Below, in pieces: positions 48,586 through 59,799 of a stretch of DNA of 64,000 nucleotides (position 1 is its first letter; each line of letters opens with the position of its first letter). This stretch comes from Carya illinoinensis (lineage: Eukaryota > Streptophyta > Magnoliopsida > Fagales > Juglandaceae): positions 42,630,501 through 42,694,500 of the forward strand of contig NC_056752.1 in assembly GCF_018687715.1 (NCBI RefSeq), read 5' to 3'. Below the pieces are notes generated by a model. That model was not told the origin of the DNA. It saw nothing but the letters and a program-made list of their open reading frames with translations, and did not search any database. The position numbers were made by a program, and so were the translations under genes.

Positions 48586-48787
48586 TTCCACTACCCAGAA
48601 CGATCAAACACATCTTTTTTTAATATAATCTCCTACTTTTTTTAGATTTCGTCGATGCATCATTTCCCTTTGGTAAATATGATATATGACATTAATAACC
48701 ATTGAAAAGAACAAACAATCGTATCAGAGACACGTTATGAAACTTGTGGTGGCTTTAATATAAGCTGAAGGCTGGAGAAGGAACAGT

Positions 48788-49324
48788 TCAAGGCATAGGA
48801 TCATCAGTAGATAAATAACTGTACATGACCATATCCCTGGCCTTACCTTTATTGAAGCTATAATGTCTCATGACACCTTCCTTGAGGAACCCAAGTTTGT
48901 CCAAGACCCTCTGAGAAGCCTTGTTCTCTAATTCAACCAAAGCTTGAAACCTAATCACATCTGGGAATTCTCTCAACCCTTCAGTGATGGCCATCTTCAC
49001 TGCTCTAGTTGTTATGCCTTGCCCCCAGTACTGAGCAGCCAAGGCGTATCCGACCTCTGCCCTGAATCGGTCATCCCCGGACTGTGGCGTGATGATGATA
49101 AACCCAATTGAACGGTCGTCTATGCATATGGATCTGCAATAAGGGTGTGGAATGCAATACTCCTTGATATATAAAAAAGCTTCTTCCTTGGAGGAGAATG
49201 TGTTCCACCGGGTGAACCGTGTCACTTTCTCATCTCCACCATACATCAAGAAATCATCGATGTCGGACGCGTTATATGGCCGGAGTGTGATTTTTGAAAG
49301 ATTGAGCTCCGTTTCCTCCGCCAT
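48788..49324 (-). CDS. GNAT-family N-acetyltransferase (RimJ/RimL-like), copy 3
   Basis: Single exon, 178 residues, starting MAEETELNLSKITLRPYNAS. Motif A is YWGQGITTRAVKM and the C-terminal signature VLDKLGFLKEGVMRHY. It is clearly paralogous to copies 1 and 2 but the most divergent of the three by eye (for example GDEKVTRFTRWNTFSSKEEA). A U2 gene lies 0.85 kb upstream on the same strand, the same arrangement as copy 2. Confidence 0.92.
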   Translation of the reverse strand: MAEETELNLSKITLRPYNASDIDDFLMYGGDEKVTRFTRWNTFSSKEEAFLYIKEYCIPHPYCRSICIDDRSIGFIIITPQSGDDRFRAEVGYALAAQYWGQGITTRAVKMAITEGLREFPDVIRFQALVELENKASQRVLDKLGFLKEGVMRHYSFNKGKARDMVMYSYLSTDDPMP

Positions 49325-50173
49325 TTCAATGGTGGGAACAATAGCCTAGAGTTGTTGCTGTTTCATGGGAAATGGAAGTATTCTGTGATTCTACAATTTG
49401 CAAACCTACCAATTGTACATTGGAAAGTCAGTTTATTCCATCGAAAAATATAGTACTTTAATTGCTCGATGAAAGTGTCAAGCTAGTCTTTCTTAAAGAA
49501 GCATCAAAGTTGTACAAAAAAAAAAAAAAAAAAAAAACAAAGGGCTTGTAATTGGTCCGACCTGCATAATTTATGTTTGGAAAAGTTTAAAAATCAGCAA
49601 CCTCCATTCTCCGTGGAAAATGCGATAACAATGATTATTATATCTGATTTAAAAATTAGAATATAGTTCTTAGTCTCACTGCATACTCTCTCCTAGGCTC
49701 TAGCAACAGGGAAAAAGTGAAAAGAAAAAAAAAAGGAGATAAGAGTACTCTGACATCACGTAGTAACTCTTTAAAGTTACGTGCTTTGGAGGGCAATCCA
49801 CTGCAAATGGGGGATGCCCACAAGAAAAAGGAAAAAAATCTTTAAATCTGGGTTTGATTTGGTTGGTGCAGGCTTGCAGCACTGCAGCTGGCCGTGAAAG
49901 AATGCAACGTACAGGACAAGGAAAGAGATATGCCCCAACGGCCAACCCCACTAGCGGAAAAAAGTAATAATATAAATGATGAAGGGGAAACATGGGTTCC
50001 CTTCTTTCATGGTAACAACTAGCTGTTCTCAGGGAAGCTTCCTATTTGGCTTGGAAAAGCAGGAATCTAAGATTCTAAAGGGCAGCCATACTGATAAAAA
50101 TACAAAGGGCAGCCATAGGCAGCAGAATGTATAAGAATCTCGGAGCTCTGAAAATCGTTGTATTGGATTGGTT
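49325..50173. promoter_or_regulatory. spacer between U2 snRNA gene 2 and GNAT copy 3
   Basis: Contains the presumed promoter of GNAT copy 3 and an A run at 49518-49539. I see no obvious similarity to the equivalent spacer at 46508-47242. No ORF of note. Confidence 0.35.
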
Positions 50174-50367
50174 AGGGTGCGCCAGGCCCAGGCCATAGTG
50201 CAACGCAAGGGCGACGCTCGAAAGCCCCAGCAGCAAGCTACTGTGATGGACTCTCCCCTGACAAAAATAAATTTAATATCGTGTGGCCCGATGGACCACG
50301 TATCAGATATTAAACTGATAAGAACCGGTACTACACTTGATCTTAGCCAAAAGGCCGAGAAAGGTAT
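50174..50367 (-). ncRNA. U2: U2 spliceosomal snRNA, copy 2 (variant)
   Basis: The minus strand from 50367 carries the same conserved U2 5' end and GTAGTA branch-recognition motif, an ATTTTTG Sm site and the GGCGCACCC 3' end. It differs from copy 1 at RNA positions 40 (U to C) and 42 (U to G), where stem IIa begins. Stem IIb is GTGGTCC-ATC-GGGCCAC, with paired changes relative to copy 1 that keep the helix (one G-U wobble). It may be an expressed variant or an early pseudogene. Confidence 0.92.
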
Positions 50368-50390
50368 GAGTTTCATCTGAACCCATGCTG

Positions 50391-50446
50391 TGTTTTTAAT
50401 TATCCAATTCGTACAGGTGCTCCTCCCGTGCAGGCAATGTGGGACA
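50391..50446 (-). promoter_or_regulatory. U2 copy 2 promoter: upstream sequence element and weak TATA
   Basis: The minus strand shows GTCCCACATTG at 50445-50435, about 68-78 bases before the RNA start, one base from the plant USE core. The TATA position (50402-50391) reads TAATTAAAAACA, weaker than in copy 1. Spacing is the same as in copy 1. Confidence 0.8.
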
Positions 50447-51436
50447 AGACTGCGATAATCTGTACAGAACTTTTTGAGCAGTGACTTCGCATTTGTGATG
50501 AACTTCGAGCTGTTACGTTTTTCATGCAGGCTCAAAGTTAACAGGTTCTGTGTAGCAGATGCGCCGTTCTTGCAGATTGGAGGACATTGGTGAGCATTTG
50601 CTTAATGATCATATTGGCATTGGGAGCGTAATTGACAGATCAGGAAAAAAGAAAAAAGGGATCATTTGCAGCATATGGATATATTCCCATTTCTAAGATG
50701 ATGACAGTTGTGGAATCCGCGGATGCACAACAGAAGGAGATGGTTTAGACTTGAGAAAAAAAAAAACCTCATTCTTCTTAGGTGCATGAGAGATTGAAGC
50801 CTGTTTTTGACAATCAACTGCCAAAATGGTGTTGGGATAAACAAATTACACAGTACATTGAAATTATGAGGAGCCATAAATTTGGTCAATAAGCCGCATT
50901 TGGATTTTGTGTCGAGGTTGATAACATATCATATATTAAACAATACTAGTTCAAAGTTTAGGGATAAGTTGTGATTTTATATGATATCAGAGTAAATGTC
51001 CTGAATTTAAACATTAATTCTATATTCTATCTTATTGAATTAAATATTTTATGTGTTGATTTGATATTTATGTAAGTAATTTTAGTATCGTGCCATCATG
51101 TGACAAAATGAGAGGCACATTATCTATATTTGCAAAATGTTTAATAATTTTCCAATCAAACAGACATTCCAAACGCCATTCCCCAAGTAAAAACGGTAGT
51201 AAATAATCTGTCGTTTGCTAAAACCCTATAGTCGTGGAAACGGCAAATGACGGTCGTTTCTGTGAAATTCTATCAGATGGAGTTCTCGTCACTTCTCGTC
51301 TTGTCTCTCCCTATATACACTGCTGAATCGCTCCTTCGAGTCATGCCGTCCAATCTTCCCGTAAAACCCTATACTGCCCGACCTAATTACAATTCAAGCC
51401 ACTGCATCTGATCTCGACTCTCTCGCTGATTTGGGC
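50447..51436. promoter_or_regulatory. intergenic region and CDC73 promoter / 5' UTR
   Basis: AT-rich until about 51180, then mixed sequence with a CTATATACAC TATA-like word at about 51311 and a CT-rich leader before the CDC73 ATG at 51437. The frame from 50662 to 50889 on the minus strand has no recognised domain. Confidence 0.45.
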
Positions 51437-53080
51437 ATGGACCCCCTCTCGGCCCTCCGCGACTACACTATCCGCGGCGAACTGGACAGGATCGTCCGGC
51501 TCAACGACGAGTTCCGGTTCGGCTCTGACTATTCCTTCCCATGCTCCGCCGAGACCGCCTACAGGTCCAAACTAGGCAGCCTTTACACCCTGGAGACCCT
51601 TCTGTATTTCGTCAGGAATCACCACGTGAAGCACATCGAGTACCTCCAGAAGGCTCGCACGCAGGGGATCCCAGCCGTCACTTTACCGGACCGCAAACCT
51701 CTGCTTGAGTACCTCCAAGGGAAGGTCTCGTCTTCCGATGCCATCGAGTTCCTCGTCCCCCCGAACACCATCAACCTCAACCTCAACAACAGCAGATTCC
51801 CCGATTTGCCCCTCGCTTCCTCTCTTATCCCCTCCGAGTCCACGGCGCCGAACCCTAACGCTGTCGACAACTTCACCGAGCCTACAGCTCAGAATGCGGA
51901 TCTCTCTTCGACGAATATGATCCAAGCGATCGAACGGCCGCTGAAGGACCGGGAATCGCTTCTGGAATGCAAGCAGAGGGACTTCTACAGCGTGTTAGTG
52001 GCGTCAACGAAGCGCGAGGAGGAGCGGCAACGTATAGAGTCGCAGCAGAGGAAAGACGGGCTCGTCGCCAAGAGTCGGCTCATGGGTTCGGAGGAGACCC
52101 GTTACGGGGACGAATCGGGCTATGACGCGACGCCCAAGCCCAAGATGCACTTGAAGGGAAGCAAGATCGGTGAAGGGGTGCCGATAATTCTGGTGCCCAG
52201 CGCGTCTCAGACGCTGATAACGATTTACAACGTGAAGGAGTTCTTGGAGGATGGCGTGTTCATTCCTACGGACGTCAAGCAGGTGAAGGGGGCCAAGCCC
52301 GACTGTGTGACGGTGCAGAAGAAGTTTAGTAGGGATAGAGTGGTCACGGCCTACGAGGTCAGGGACAAGCCCTCGGCGCTCAAAGCCGATGATTGGGATC
52401 GGGTCGTAGCCGTTTTCGTGTTGGGGAAGGAGTGGCAGTTCAAGGACTGGCCGTTCAAGGACCATGTCGAGATATTCAATAAGAGTAAGTGACATCTGGT
52501 TTTAATTTCTCAATTCACATGAAATGATCATCAGTTGTTGATTTTGGGAAGTGGGTGTTTCGGTTTTGCATTGTGGGTATGCTTGCCTTTTCATTTACTA
52601 GGTTTTGGAAGGATGGTAGGATTAAGTTGTATTTAAATCGAGGAATTGCACAAAAAAGTATTCCTTTTGTATGGATTGTTTGTGTGTGCTTTCTAAACTG
52701 AACTCGGGCTGATTGGGATATTGTATGTTAAACTGTATGCAGTTCTAGGATTTTTTATGCGTTTTGAAGATGATAGTTTGGAGTCGGCAAGGACTGTGAA
52801 GCAGTGGAATGTAAAGATCATCTCGGTGAGTATAATTCACTTGTGCTGCTTCGATATTTGGATCTTGTTTATATAAAAAGATTTGGTTTATTGAATGGGA
52901 TTGAGTATAAGTTTATCTTCCGCATTGATTTCTTTGCTTTGCTTTGCTTTTTTAGCATTGAAGATAATTGACATTTCTTAAATGCAGATTAGCAAAAATA
53001 AGCGACACCAAGACCGAACTGCGGCACTTGAGGTTTGGGACAGACTAGAAGAATTTGTGCGGTCACGCTCCCATTCTTGA
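51437..53080 (+). CDS. CDC73: CDC73 / parafibromin, Paf1 complex subunit (PHP), three exons
   Basis: A nuclear Paf1-complex subunit that binds RNA polymerase II and supports transcription-coupled histone modification; in Arabidopsis it influences flowering time. Exons 51437-52484, 52743-52825 and 52988-53080 join to 407 residues, close to the Arabidopsis length. The N-terminal part starts MDPLSALRDYTIRGELD and carries YRSKLGSLYTLETLLYFV. The middle is charged (KREEERQRIESQQRK). The C-terminal Ras-like CDC73 domain runs from about residue 247 (IILVPSASQTLITIYNVKEF) through WQFKDWPFKDHVEIFNK and FFMRFEDDSLESA to ALEVWDRLEEFV. The ATG at 51437 is the first in frame. Exon 1 is notably GC-rich compared with the surroundings, which produces long antisense open frames. 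Confidence 0.96.
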
Positions 53081-54286
53081 TGTGCATGGAATTTCTAGAA
53101 AAGCTGTATGGATATTTCTGACATTTGTGAGCTCTTTGACCCTCATACTCAATGCTGCTTTAGAGTATACTTAAGTTATTTGAATCGATTAGTTGCTTCC
53201 GCTACATTCTTGAAATGCTTTTGTTAGGTCCATGACATGCTCATTCAAGCTCATTTGCCAAGTAATTGAGACAAGCTGAATCTTAGTTTGAGTTGAGTTT
53301 TCTTGATCAGCTAGGCATAGATTGCCCAGAACTTTATTTGGTATGCTTGTCAATGATGTTGAATTCATACATATTGAAAGATCAAAGCCTAGGGATGACA
53401 TGCTCAAGCTTATTAGAAACAACTTGTGTGCTGGTTGGTTGTAGCTTATTTCTGTATATATTTGTCAAAGTACAATCTTGTTTAGGACTTTGCTCTAAAG
53501 ATAAGCTTATTTGAATCTTTGGGACAAGTTTAATATTAGCTCCTGCTCTATTCTGTCAATCTCTTTCGTGGCTCAACGTAAAGATAAATCAACTCTAAAA
53601 TGATACGAGTTTCTATTTCTGAATTACAATGCAGTTTCTTAAGCTGATCAATTGATTGACTGGGAAAATTGCATGTAATCTTTCACCCTTGATTAAAAAA
53701 TTATAACCGCTGCTTTGGTACATTTCTTTTTTTTGATAGGTTGCTTTGGTACATTTCTAGGTACATGTTTGATGGGAATTGCGGGTAGGCTATTCTAGAT
53801 GATTGATCAGGAAAACAAGTGATGACTAATAAGAAATTATTCTTTTGGACCTTTGCGTTGCCTCTTTGCACTTAAAAAGTCCCATAATAAAGCTTCTTGC
53901 GCTGGCCCTGCAAGATGGACTTTTGTTTTACTAGCAATTTATTGTTGATATCAACTACAACTCACCTGCTCACTTGATTTTATAATGGATTGTTAAAATT
54001 GTTCTGACTTGGAAACAACTTGCGAGTGACCTTTGATGAGCCTTTCCTGAACCACAAGTGAGAGCATTTTTTTTTTTTTTTTAAATGCCTTTCCTGAAAC
54101 ATTCCTTGAAATGCTGATCAATGATTCTAGACATAGCTTTCAGGCTTGCTTGAAATGTGGACCAAAAAGTATCACAGATGACTGAACATGTGTGCATACT
54201 TTGATGAACTTAGGTGAAATTTGAGGACTATCGTCAAAAAAAAAGGGGGGGTCATCTTTAACAACCCTCCATGAGGTATAGAAACT

Positions 54287-54319
<33 letters not shown>

Positions 54320-54560
54320 TGGGCTAACCAACTTATCAACTTATCAAAAAATATATATATTATTAACCATATCATGTTTTGAGTGCAGCTGTTTTTCAAC
54401 TTTCTGCTAGTTCTTATGCATACATTTTGAGTCACTTCTTATTCTTTTTCTTTTTAATACTTCTCAGGGGAAAAGCACAACCAAACAAAGAAAATTTGCT
54501 TTATTACCAGAGAAAAAACTTGTTCTTTGCCAATGTGCCTTATGGAATGGCCTCTTGTTG
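53081..54560. other. CDC73 3' flank and intergenic region
   Basis: No gene recognised. There is an AC microsatellite at about 54288-54317, a T run at 54067-54082, and the ultra-short insertion at 53728-53741. Confidence 0.45.
53728..53741 (-). mobile_element. ultra-short LINE-tail insertion (14 bases)
   Basis: The insert TTTTTTTGATAGGT lies between two identical 17-base copies of TGCTTTGGTACATTTCT (53711-53727 and 53742-53758). On the minus strand it reads ACCTATC plus poly(A), almost identical to the ACTTATC plus poly(A) terminus of the LINE at 54561, 0.8 kb away. Confidence 0.65.
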
Positions 54561-55723
54561 ATTTTTTTTTTGATAAGTAAGAAGTAAGTTTTATTCATAC
54601 GAATGAAATAGGCATAGCCTGTGTACACATGAAGTATACAAAAGAATACCTAAATACATTCTAGACTAAGGAAAGAAAGTCATGAACATTGCTTCCATCA
54701 AGTACGACAGATGAGAACCAAAGCATTAAAGTGCACATAAAAAAATTCTGGAGCTCCGCCGTTGTGCGCTCCCGATCTTCAAAGCACCTCTCATTCTTTT
54801 CTGATCATGTACACCAGATGATACACAACAGGATCATCTTCCACATTGCCGTCATTTGAGGACAGCCTTGAAGCTCATTCCAACAAGCCAATAAATCCAC
54901 CATCCTCAAAGGCATTACCCAAGCAACATCCATTCTTCTAAAGATCTCATTCCATAGCCCCCTTGTGACCTCACAATACAATATTAAGTGATCTACAGAT
55001 TCTCCATGCTTTTTGCACAAAGAGCACCAATCCATCACAATGAGTCCCCTCTTTCTCAGATTGTCTGCAGTCAAGATCTTCCTAAGAGCAGCAGTCTAAA
55101 CAAAGAAAGCTACTTTATAAGGCACCCGGGACCTTCAAATCCTCTTCCATGGGAATGGAGCATGGCCTTGGGCTGACAATAGCTTGTAGTATGTTTTGAC
55201 TGTCCATTTTTTTACTATCATTGGCCCTCCATTGCAACTTATCCTCCTGTGCTGTAGTATTTCCCATGGAATAGAGCAACTTGAAAAAATCAGACATGGC
55301 ATGCAATTCCCAATCATGAATATCCCTATTAAAAAGGACATTTCACTGGTAAGAACCATGGGGGAATACCTGCATATCTGCCACAGAAGCCTCACTGTTG
55401 GCTACAATATGATAAAGTGCTGGGAAATGCCCTATACAAAGCGCACTTTTCATAACAAATATCATGTCAAAACCTGATTCTGGAACCCTCTCCCACCACA
55501 AACCGTATGTGACTTTCGAAGCGCTGCCATCCCCTCCTAATAAATTTCCATAAGCCCACGCCATACCCCCCCTCGTTACATTGGAACTCCAGCCTTCCCG
55601 TGCACTCCCGTGTCTAGAATCAATAATCTCCTTCCAAAGCGTGTCTCCCTCTAAGTGGTACCTCCATAACTATTTTCCTAACAAAGCTTTATTGAAAGTC
55701 CTCAAATTGCACTCCCAACAAAG
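54561..55723 (-). mobile_element. 5'-truncated LINE (non-LTR retrotransposon)
   Basis: On the minus strand the sequence runs from LINE coding sequence to a 3' end in poly(A) (the T run at 54562-54571). A zinc-binding RVT C-terminal region is clear at about 54960-55074 (WCSLCKKHGESVDHLILYCEV), followed by a WNEIFRRMDV segment. Upstream coding is broken by stops and frameshifts. Flanks CCTCTTGTTG (54551-54560) and CTTCTTGTTG (55724-55733) are a probable target-site duplication with one mismatch. It belongs to the same family as the fragments at 10437 and 10597, and its 3' end is nearly identical to the first. Confidence 0.88.
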
Positions 55724-55733
55724 CTTCTTGTTG

Positions 55734-56882
55734 TAAATGATTTGCATTTACTAGTGTTAAGGAAGTTGCCCGTGGAGGTTTTTAGCTAGTGATGATTAGG
55801 TTTTCTGATATAACGGGAAAATATATTTGTCTCTTGTATGCCAGCTTTGTGATGTTTTATTTCCTAGTAGTTGTTGGAAATTAATAAAACTACAAGTATT
55901 CTACAACTTTATTTGAAATAAAGGACAATCATGTAAACTCATTTTAATTTTATTCTTCCTAAACTAATTGAGTTCTTCTACTTATCATCCATATATTACA
56001 CATTTGGCAAGAGAAAAAATAAAAAATAAAAAATTATGTGGTGTGTGGTATGTGGATGATGAGGAGAATTTTTCTTCTTTTTAATCAAGTGGCACAATTT
56101 TATTAATTTTTTGTAAAATATCTTGTAAAATTGTTGTAAAAGAGTTGCAGCTTATATACAGTTAGTCACTCGTGATCAGCATGATTCTTCCTCTGTTAAA
56201 CCTGTTTGTCTCAGCTGCTACTGACGTTGATATCGTGATGAATCTCATTCTTTCAGAATCTGACTGTAGTGGCACGGTTGAAGAGTCTTGTATCGATGGG
56301 AGTTTGTGTGGATGTGTAGTGGCATGCACTTTTTTTTAATAGAAGTTCAGTGGAGTACACTTGAAAATCAAAGAATGTACCATAAAAAAGAAAAAAGAAA
56401 AAAAAAATGATTGTTGCAGAGTGTGGAAATGTTGCATAATTCATTTGAAAAAAGTGAATAAATATAGGACTCACATTAAACAAAATTAATTTTTTAATAG
56501 TGGACTATTATTTTTTAAAAGGACTGCACGGCGCTTGCGCACTCTACAGCACTACATAGCATTATTAAAAAAAAAAAAAACAAAGAATGTTAAATGTTTT
56601 CTCGAATTGATCAGGTTTACTATTCTACTGCTGAATTTATTAGTGGTTAACGCCAAATTGAGATTTATGATTTCATCTCTTATGTTAAAGTGCCCAGGGA
56701 ATACATCATAAGCCAGCAATCATCTTTATTGAGAAGGGAAGAGAGCTAGACGCCTCCTCAGAAATACAAAACCATATTAATCCCAGAAGGGGATCACAAA
56801 AAATAAACAAAAATAAATATTCCATAACCCCTCAATCTAGGGGAATCCCGTGCTGTAGCAAGCGAGAAAATTAGCATCTTAT
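55734..56882. other. intergenic region, including the LTPG1 3' flank
   Basis: No gene recognised. Short T- and A-rich runs occur near 56330 and 56565. The latter part belongs to the 3' end of the LTPG gene at 56883. Confidence 0.45.
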
Positions 56883-57731
56883 TTAGGGCGAAGCAAGTAC
56901 TGCAGCACAAAGAAGGAAGAAGAGATGGGAAATCGACAACTTGATAGAACTTCCAACCGATGAACCGTCTCCTGTTGATGGCACGGTTTTAGATCCTTCT
57001 CCTGCGCACAATGGAACAAAGTAAATAAATAAATCCTTTGACCTTGAGAATTCTCTTATAACCAAAAGAGAAATAAAACTGGTTCTATGCCACTATATTT
57101 TAAGGTTCTTTGTAAGGATCGATTTTATTGAGCCCAAAGTTCTGGTCTGCATAAGTTATCTTGAACAAATGATGCAGCAGTTTGTACCTGAAGGAACTGT
57201 ATTTGAAGATTCTGGTGTTCCTGCGGGAGAGTTGGCTGGTGAAGCAGCTGTTCATATTCAAGAAGTGCACGTTAACAGGGGAAAATGATGTTGAATTATG
57301 AAGGTTGACAGAAAGGATATTGCATTGGTCCTCAAGGCCATACAAGAAGTTTTGACTGGCTAACTTAATAGACTAAAATCAAAATGAGAACTTTGATATC
57401 CAGATACCATACCATTACAGCGGCTGAGAGGTGGGGTCTGAACATTACAAGCACCAGGTAGGGCTAGAGCCCGGGTTCGGTTGACATTGATTCCGAGTGA
57501 TGAGCCACCATCATTTAGGACCTCACACAAGCACTGTGGTTGTGAGCGGACCATATTGGCAAGCTGTGTGCAGCATCCTGACGATGGGGTCGAGGAGTTG
57601 CCGGTGATGTAGTTAAGGCATGGTGACATGCTGATTAACACATTTGCACAACTAGACTGAGCCTCTACTCCTGCCCAGAGCATGGTCACAAGGACTAGGA
57701 CCAGACCCATCTCAAATTTTCCTTGTGCCAT
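56883..57731 (-). CDS. GPI-anchored non-specific lipid transfer protein (LTPG), gene 1, three exons
   Basis: Exons 57731-57413, 57247-57188 and 57001-56883 join to 165 residues. It has a signal peptide (residues 1-24, cut before QSSC). The eight-cysteine LTP domain has all cysteines present from Cys28 to Cys105, in the order C, C, CC, CLC, C, C. A short Pro/Ser/Thr-rich linker ([14 protein letters not shown]) follows. The hydrophobic C-terminus ([14 protein letters not shown]) is typical of GPI attachment. Such proteins sit on the outer plasma membrane and take part in cuticle or suberin lipid export. Both introns are phase 1. I chose the start that puts the hydrophobic signal at the N-terminus; the frame is open further upstream. 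It is a tandem paralogue of the gene at 59800. Confidence 0.93.
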
Positions 57732-59799
57732 TAGGTGTTGTCGAATTATGTGCTGAAAATGCCTGTGGCCCTGTGGATTTTTAAGGAGAGTTGATCTTGA
57801 GACACGAATTTGCTCGGTTTGGGGGAACAAGAAGAGGGATGTACAGCTTTTTGTAGGGAAATTTAGGAAGAAAGAGACAAATGAAAAAATAAGGGTTATG
57901 TCATATGTGGGTGAACAACTTCTCCTACTCCATTACGGATTCTTGTTACGGCAGCAGCTTAGATCTCTAGGTGTTCAAACCTGGAGGCTTGGGAACTTTC
58001 CTTTCGTTAATTTAATTTTTTTAATAGCCAAGCAATAATACGAAGGAAAATTTTCATTCTAGAGGTCGGCTATGTGGGTGATCCACTTCCAAAGAGCTTA
58101 GCTTATAATTTTTAAGGTTTTCAAAGGCCTTTGCTGAAGAGTCTTAGAATCTTCTTGTAAGAAGAAAGAATTAACATGTTTCCGTCTCTTTCAAGTTTCC
58201 TCCTATATTTGGCTTTTCAACTTTATGGAAGTGGAGCAGATAGAAAGCAGAGGGTTCTCGAATTAAAATAAAAGGGATAGATGATGTAAACATATAGGAA
58301 CGAGTGTTGGAGGAGGTAATACTTAAAATCTTTCTACTGCTTTCTTCCCTGATAATGACATACCAGCTTCGACCCCAAAGAAGATTAACCTATTAGCTAA
58401 CGATTGCTTTTGAGAGAGATCGTTGACATATGTCCAGGAAGCCTGCCAACAACTTTGTGACTTGTATTTGGCTCCACAGCCTTTGTACCTACATGTTGGT
58501 AACCAAGATGTTACAGGCGTAATTGCTTCAGGGCACCTGATTTACCTGACCGTATTCTTCGGGCATCATGTTTATGACAGTTGAGGGATAATCACCTCGA
58601 GGCAGTTCATCTGATGGCTAAGGGGTTTTGGTGGTCTGTTCCAATAAAAGTGCTCTAGCCATTGGCTATTTAAATCGGGTATATGCTAATTTCTAGAATT
58701 GAATCAGAGTTCCGGCTGACTCTTAAACATCACATTTTTCTGTCGTTTATCTGTTTGTGTAGTTCTCTAAGCAACCTTCTCAGTTATTGCTGATGTTGGT
58801 TTTTGCTTCCCCCTTTTCTTTTACCAATCTCCTATACGCCATCAACCATTTAAATGTTATTAGATATTGATGTAATCGTAAACTTCGGACGCATGAGTTT
58901 TCGTTGTCCTTCACCCAAAAGCAATTAAGATGTGAAAAGAGATGCATTTCTCCTCTACATATATGTCAGGGCGTCTATGCTTTTTTTTTCTTTCAAGCTT
59001 CCTTGGCATTTCCTGGTTCTAATAAATGATGTATCTTGATCAGTTAATATTTGTTTCTGCATTAGAACCTTTTTCCTGGTTCTGATATGTGTCTTTGGGC
59101 AGGCTAGCTATTTCACCTTATCCTTTGATGAACATCTGTTGATAGTCGGCAGTTCATCTCCATCGACGTTTTTGAAGTTTTTTTTCCTCTGCTGCATTAA
59201 AAAAAATGTTTGGCTCATCCTATCCCTGAGATGACTGTTCCATACAAAATGCTTGGTGGATTATTTTGAACATACAAAGGGAACCGTGGGAACATATTGC
59301 TTATGGTACACCATTATTGCTTTGGCCCCAAACATAAAATAACAGGTCGGGTTATCATTATTTTACACAAGCTTTGTCCTCTAGGGGATCTAAATCCTCC
59401 TTGATTCATATTGTAAACCAGGTCTTAAAGTAGAGATGAAACGGTAAACTAGTGGAAACTGGGAAGTTTGCTAATTACTCATGCATATAATAAGCTGTAA
59501 GAATTCTGAAAAATATATAGAATTAAGCAGGATTACATGTGAAGTATAAGGCTTTGTTCTTTAACTTAAAGACTTTAACCGTATCCAAAAACCAAGTCTT
59601 GGAGAAGAAACTTCGGCTTGCAGAAGTATGTAGAACAGTTATACATTATTTTCGATAAGAAGAACAGTTACACATTATAGCAAGCAACAAATAAAAACTT
59701 TACAGAAGATATTACATTGAAGCAAGACACAAAACAAGACCTCAACTGGTAGTTACAGCCCCAAAAATTCCCAAAGAAAACTCAGAAGCTGCAGAAAAT
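57732..59799. other. intergenic region between tandem LTPG genes
   Basis: Promoter and 5' UTR of LTPG1 and the 3' flank of LTPG2. No ORF of note, and no clear transposon. Confidence 0.4.

Noticed and set aside
51619..52495. Several open frames antisense or out of frame within CDC73 exon 1
   Set aside because: They are shadows caused by the GC-rich exon; the CDC73 frame has clear family motifs and spliced continuations.
54067..54100. Another LINE micro-insertion around the T run
   Set aside because: GCCTTTCCTGAA is repeated on both sides, but the T run lies at the wrong end for a minus-oriented LINE tail and the insert does not match the family terminus.
56325..56365. LINE micro-insertion near AGTGGCATGCACTT / AGTGGAGTACACTT
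   Set aside because: The flanking repeats have three mismatches and the insert has no LINE-like terminus, so chance is not excluded.
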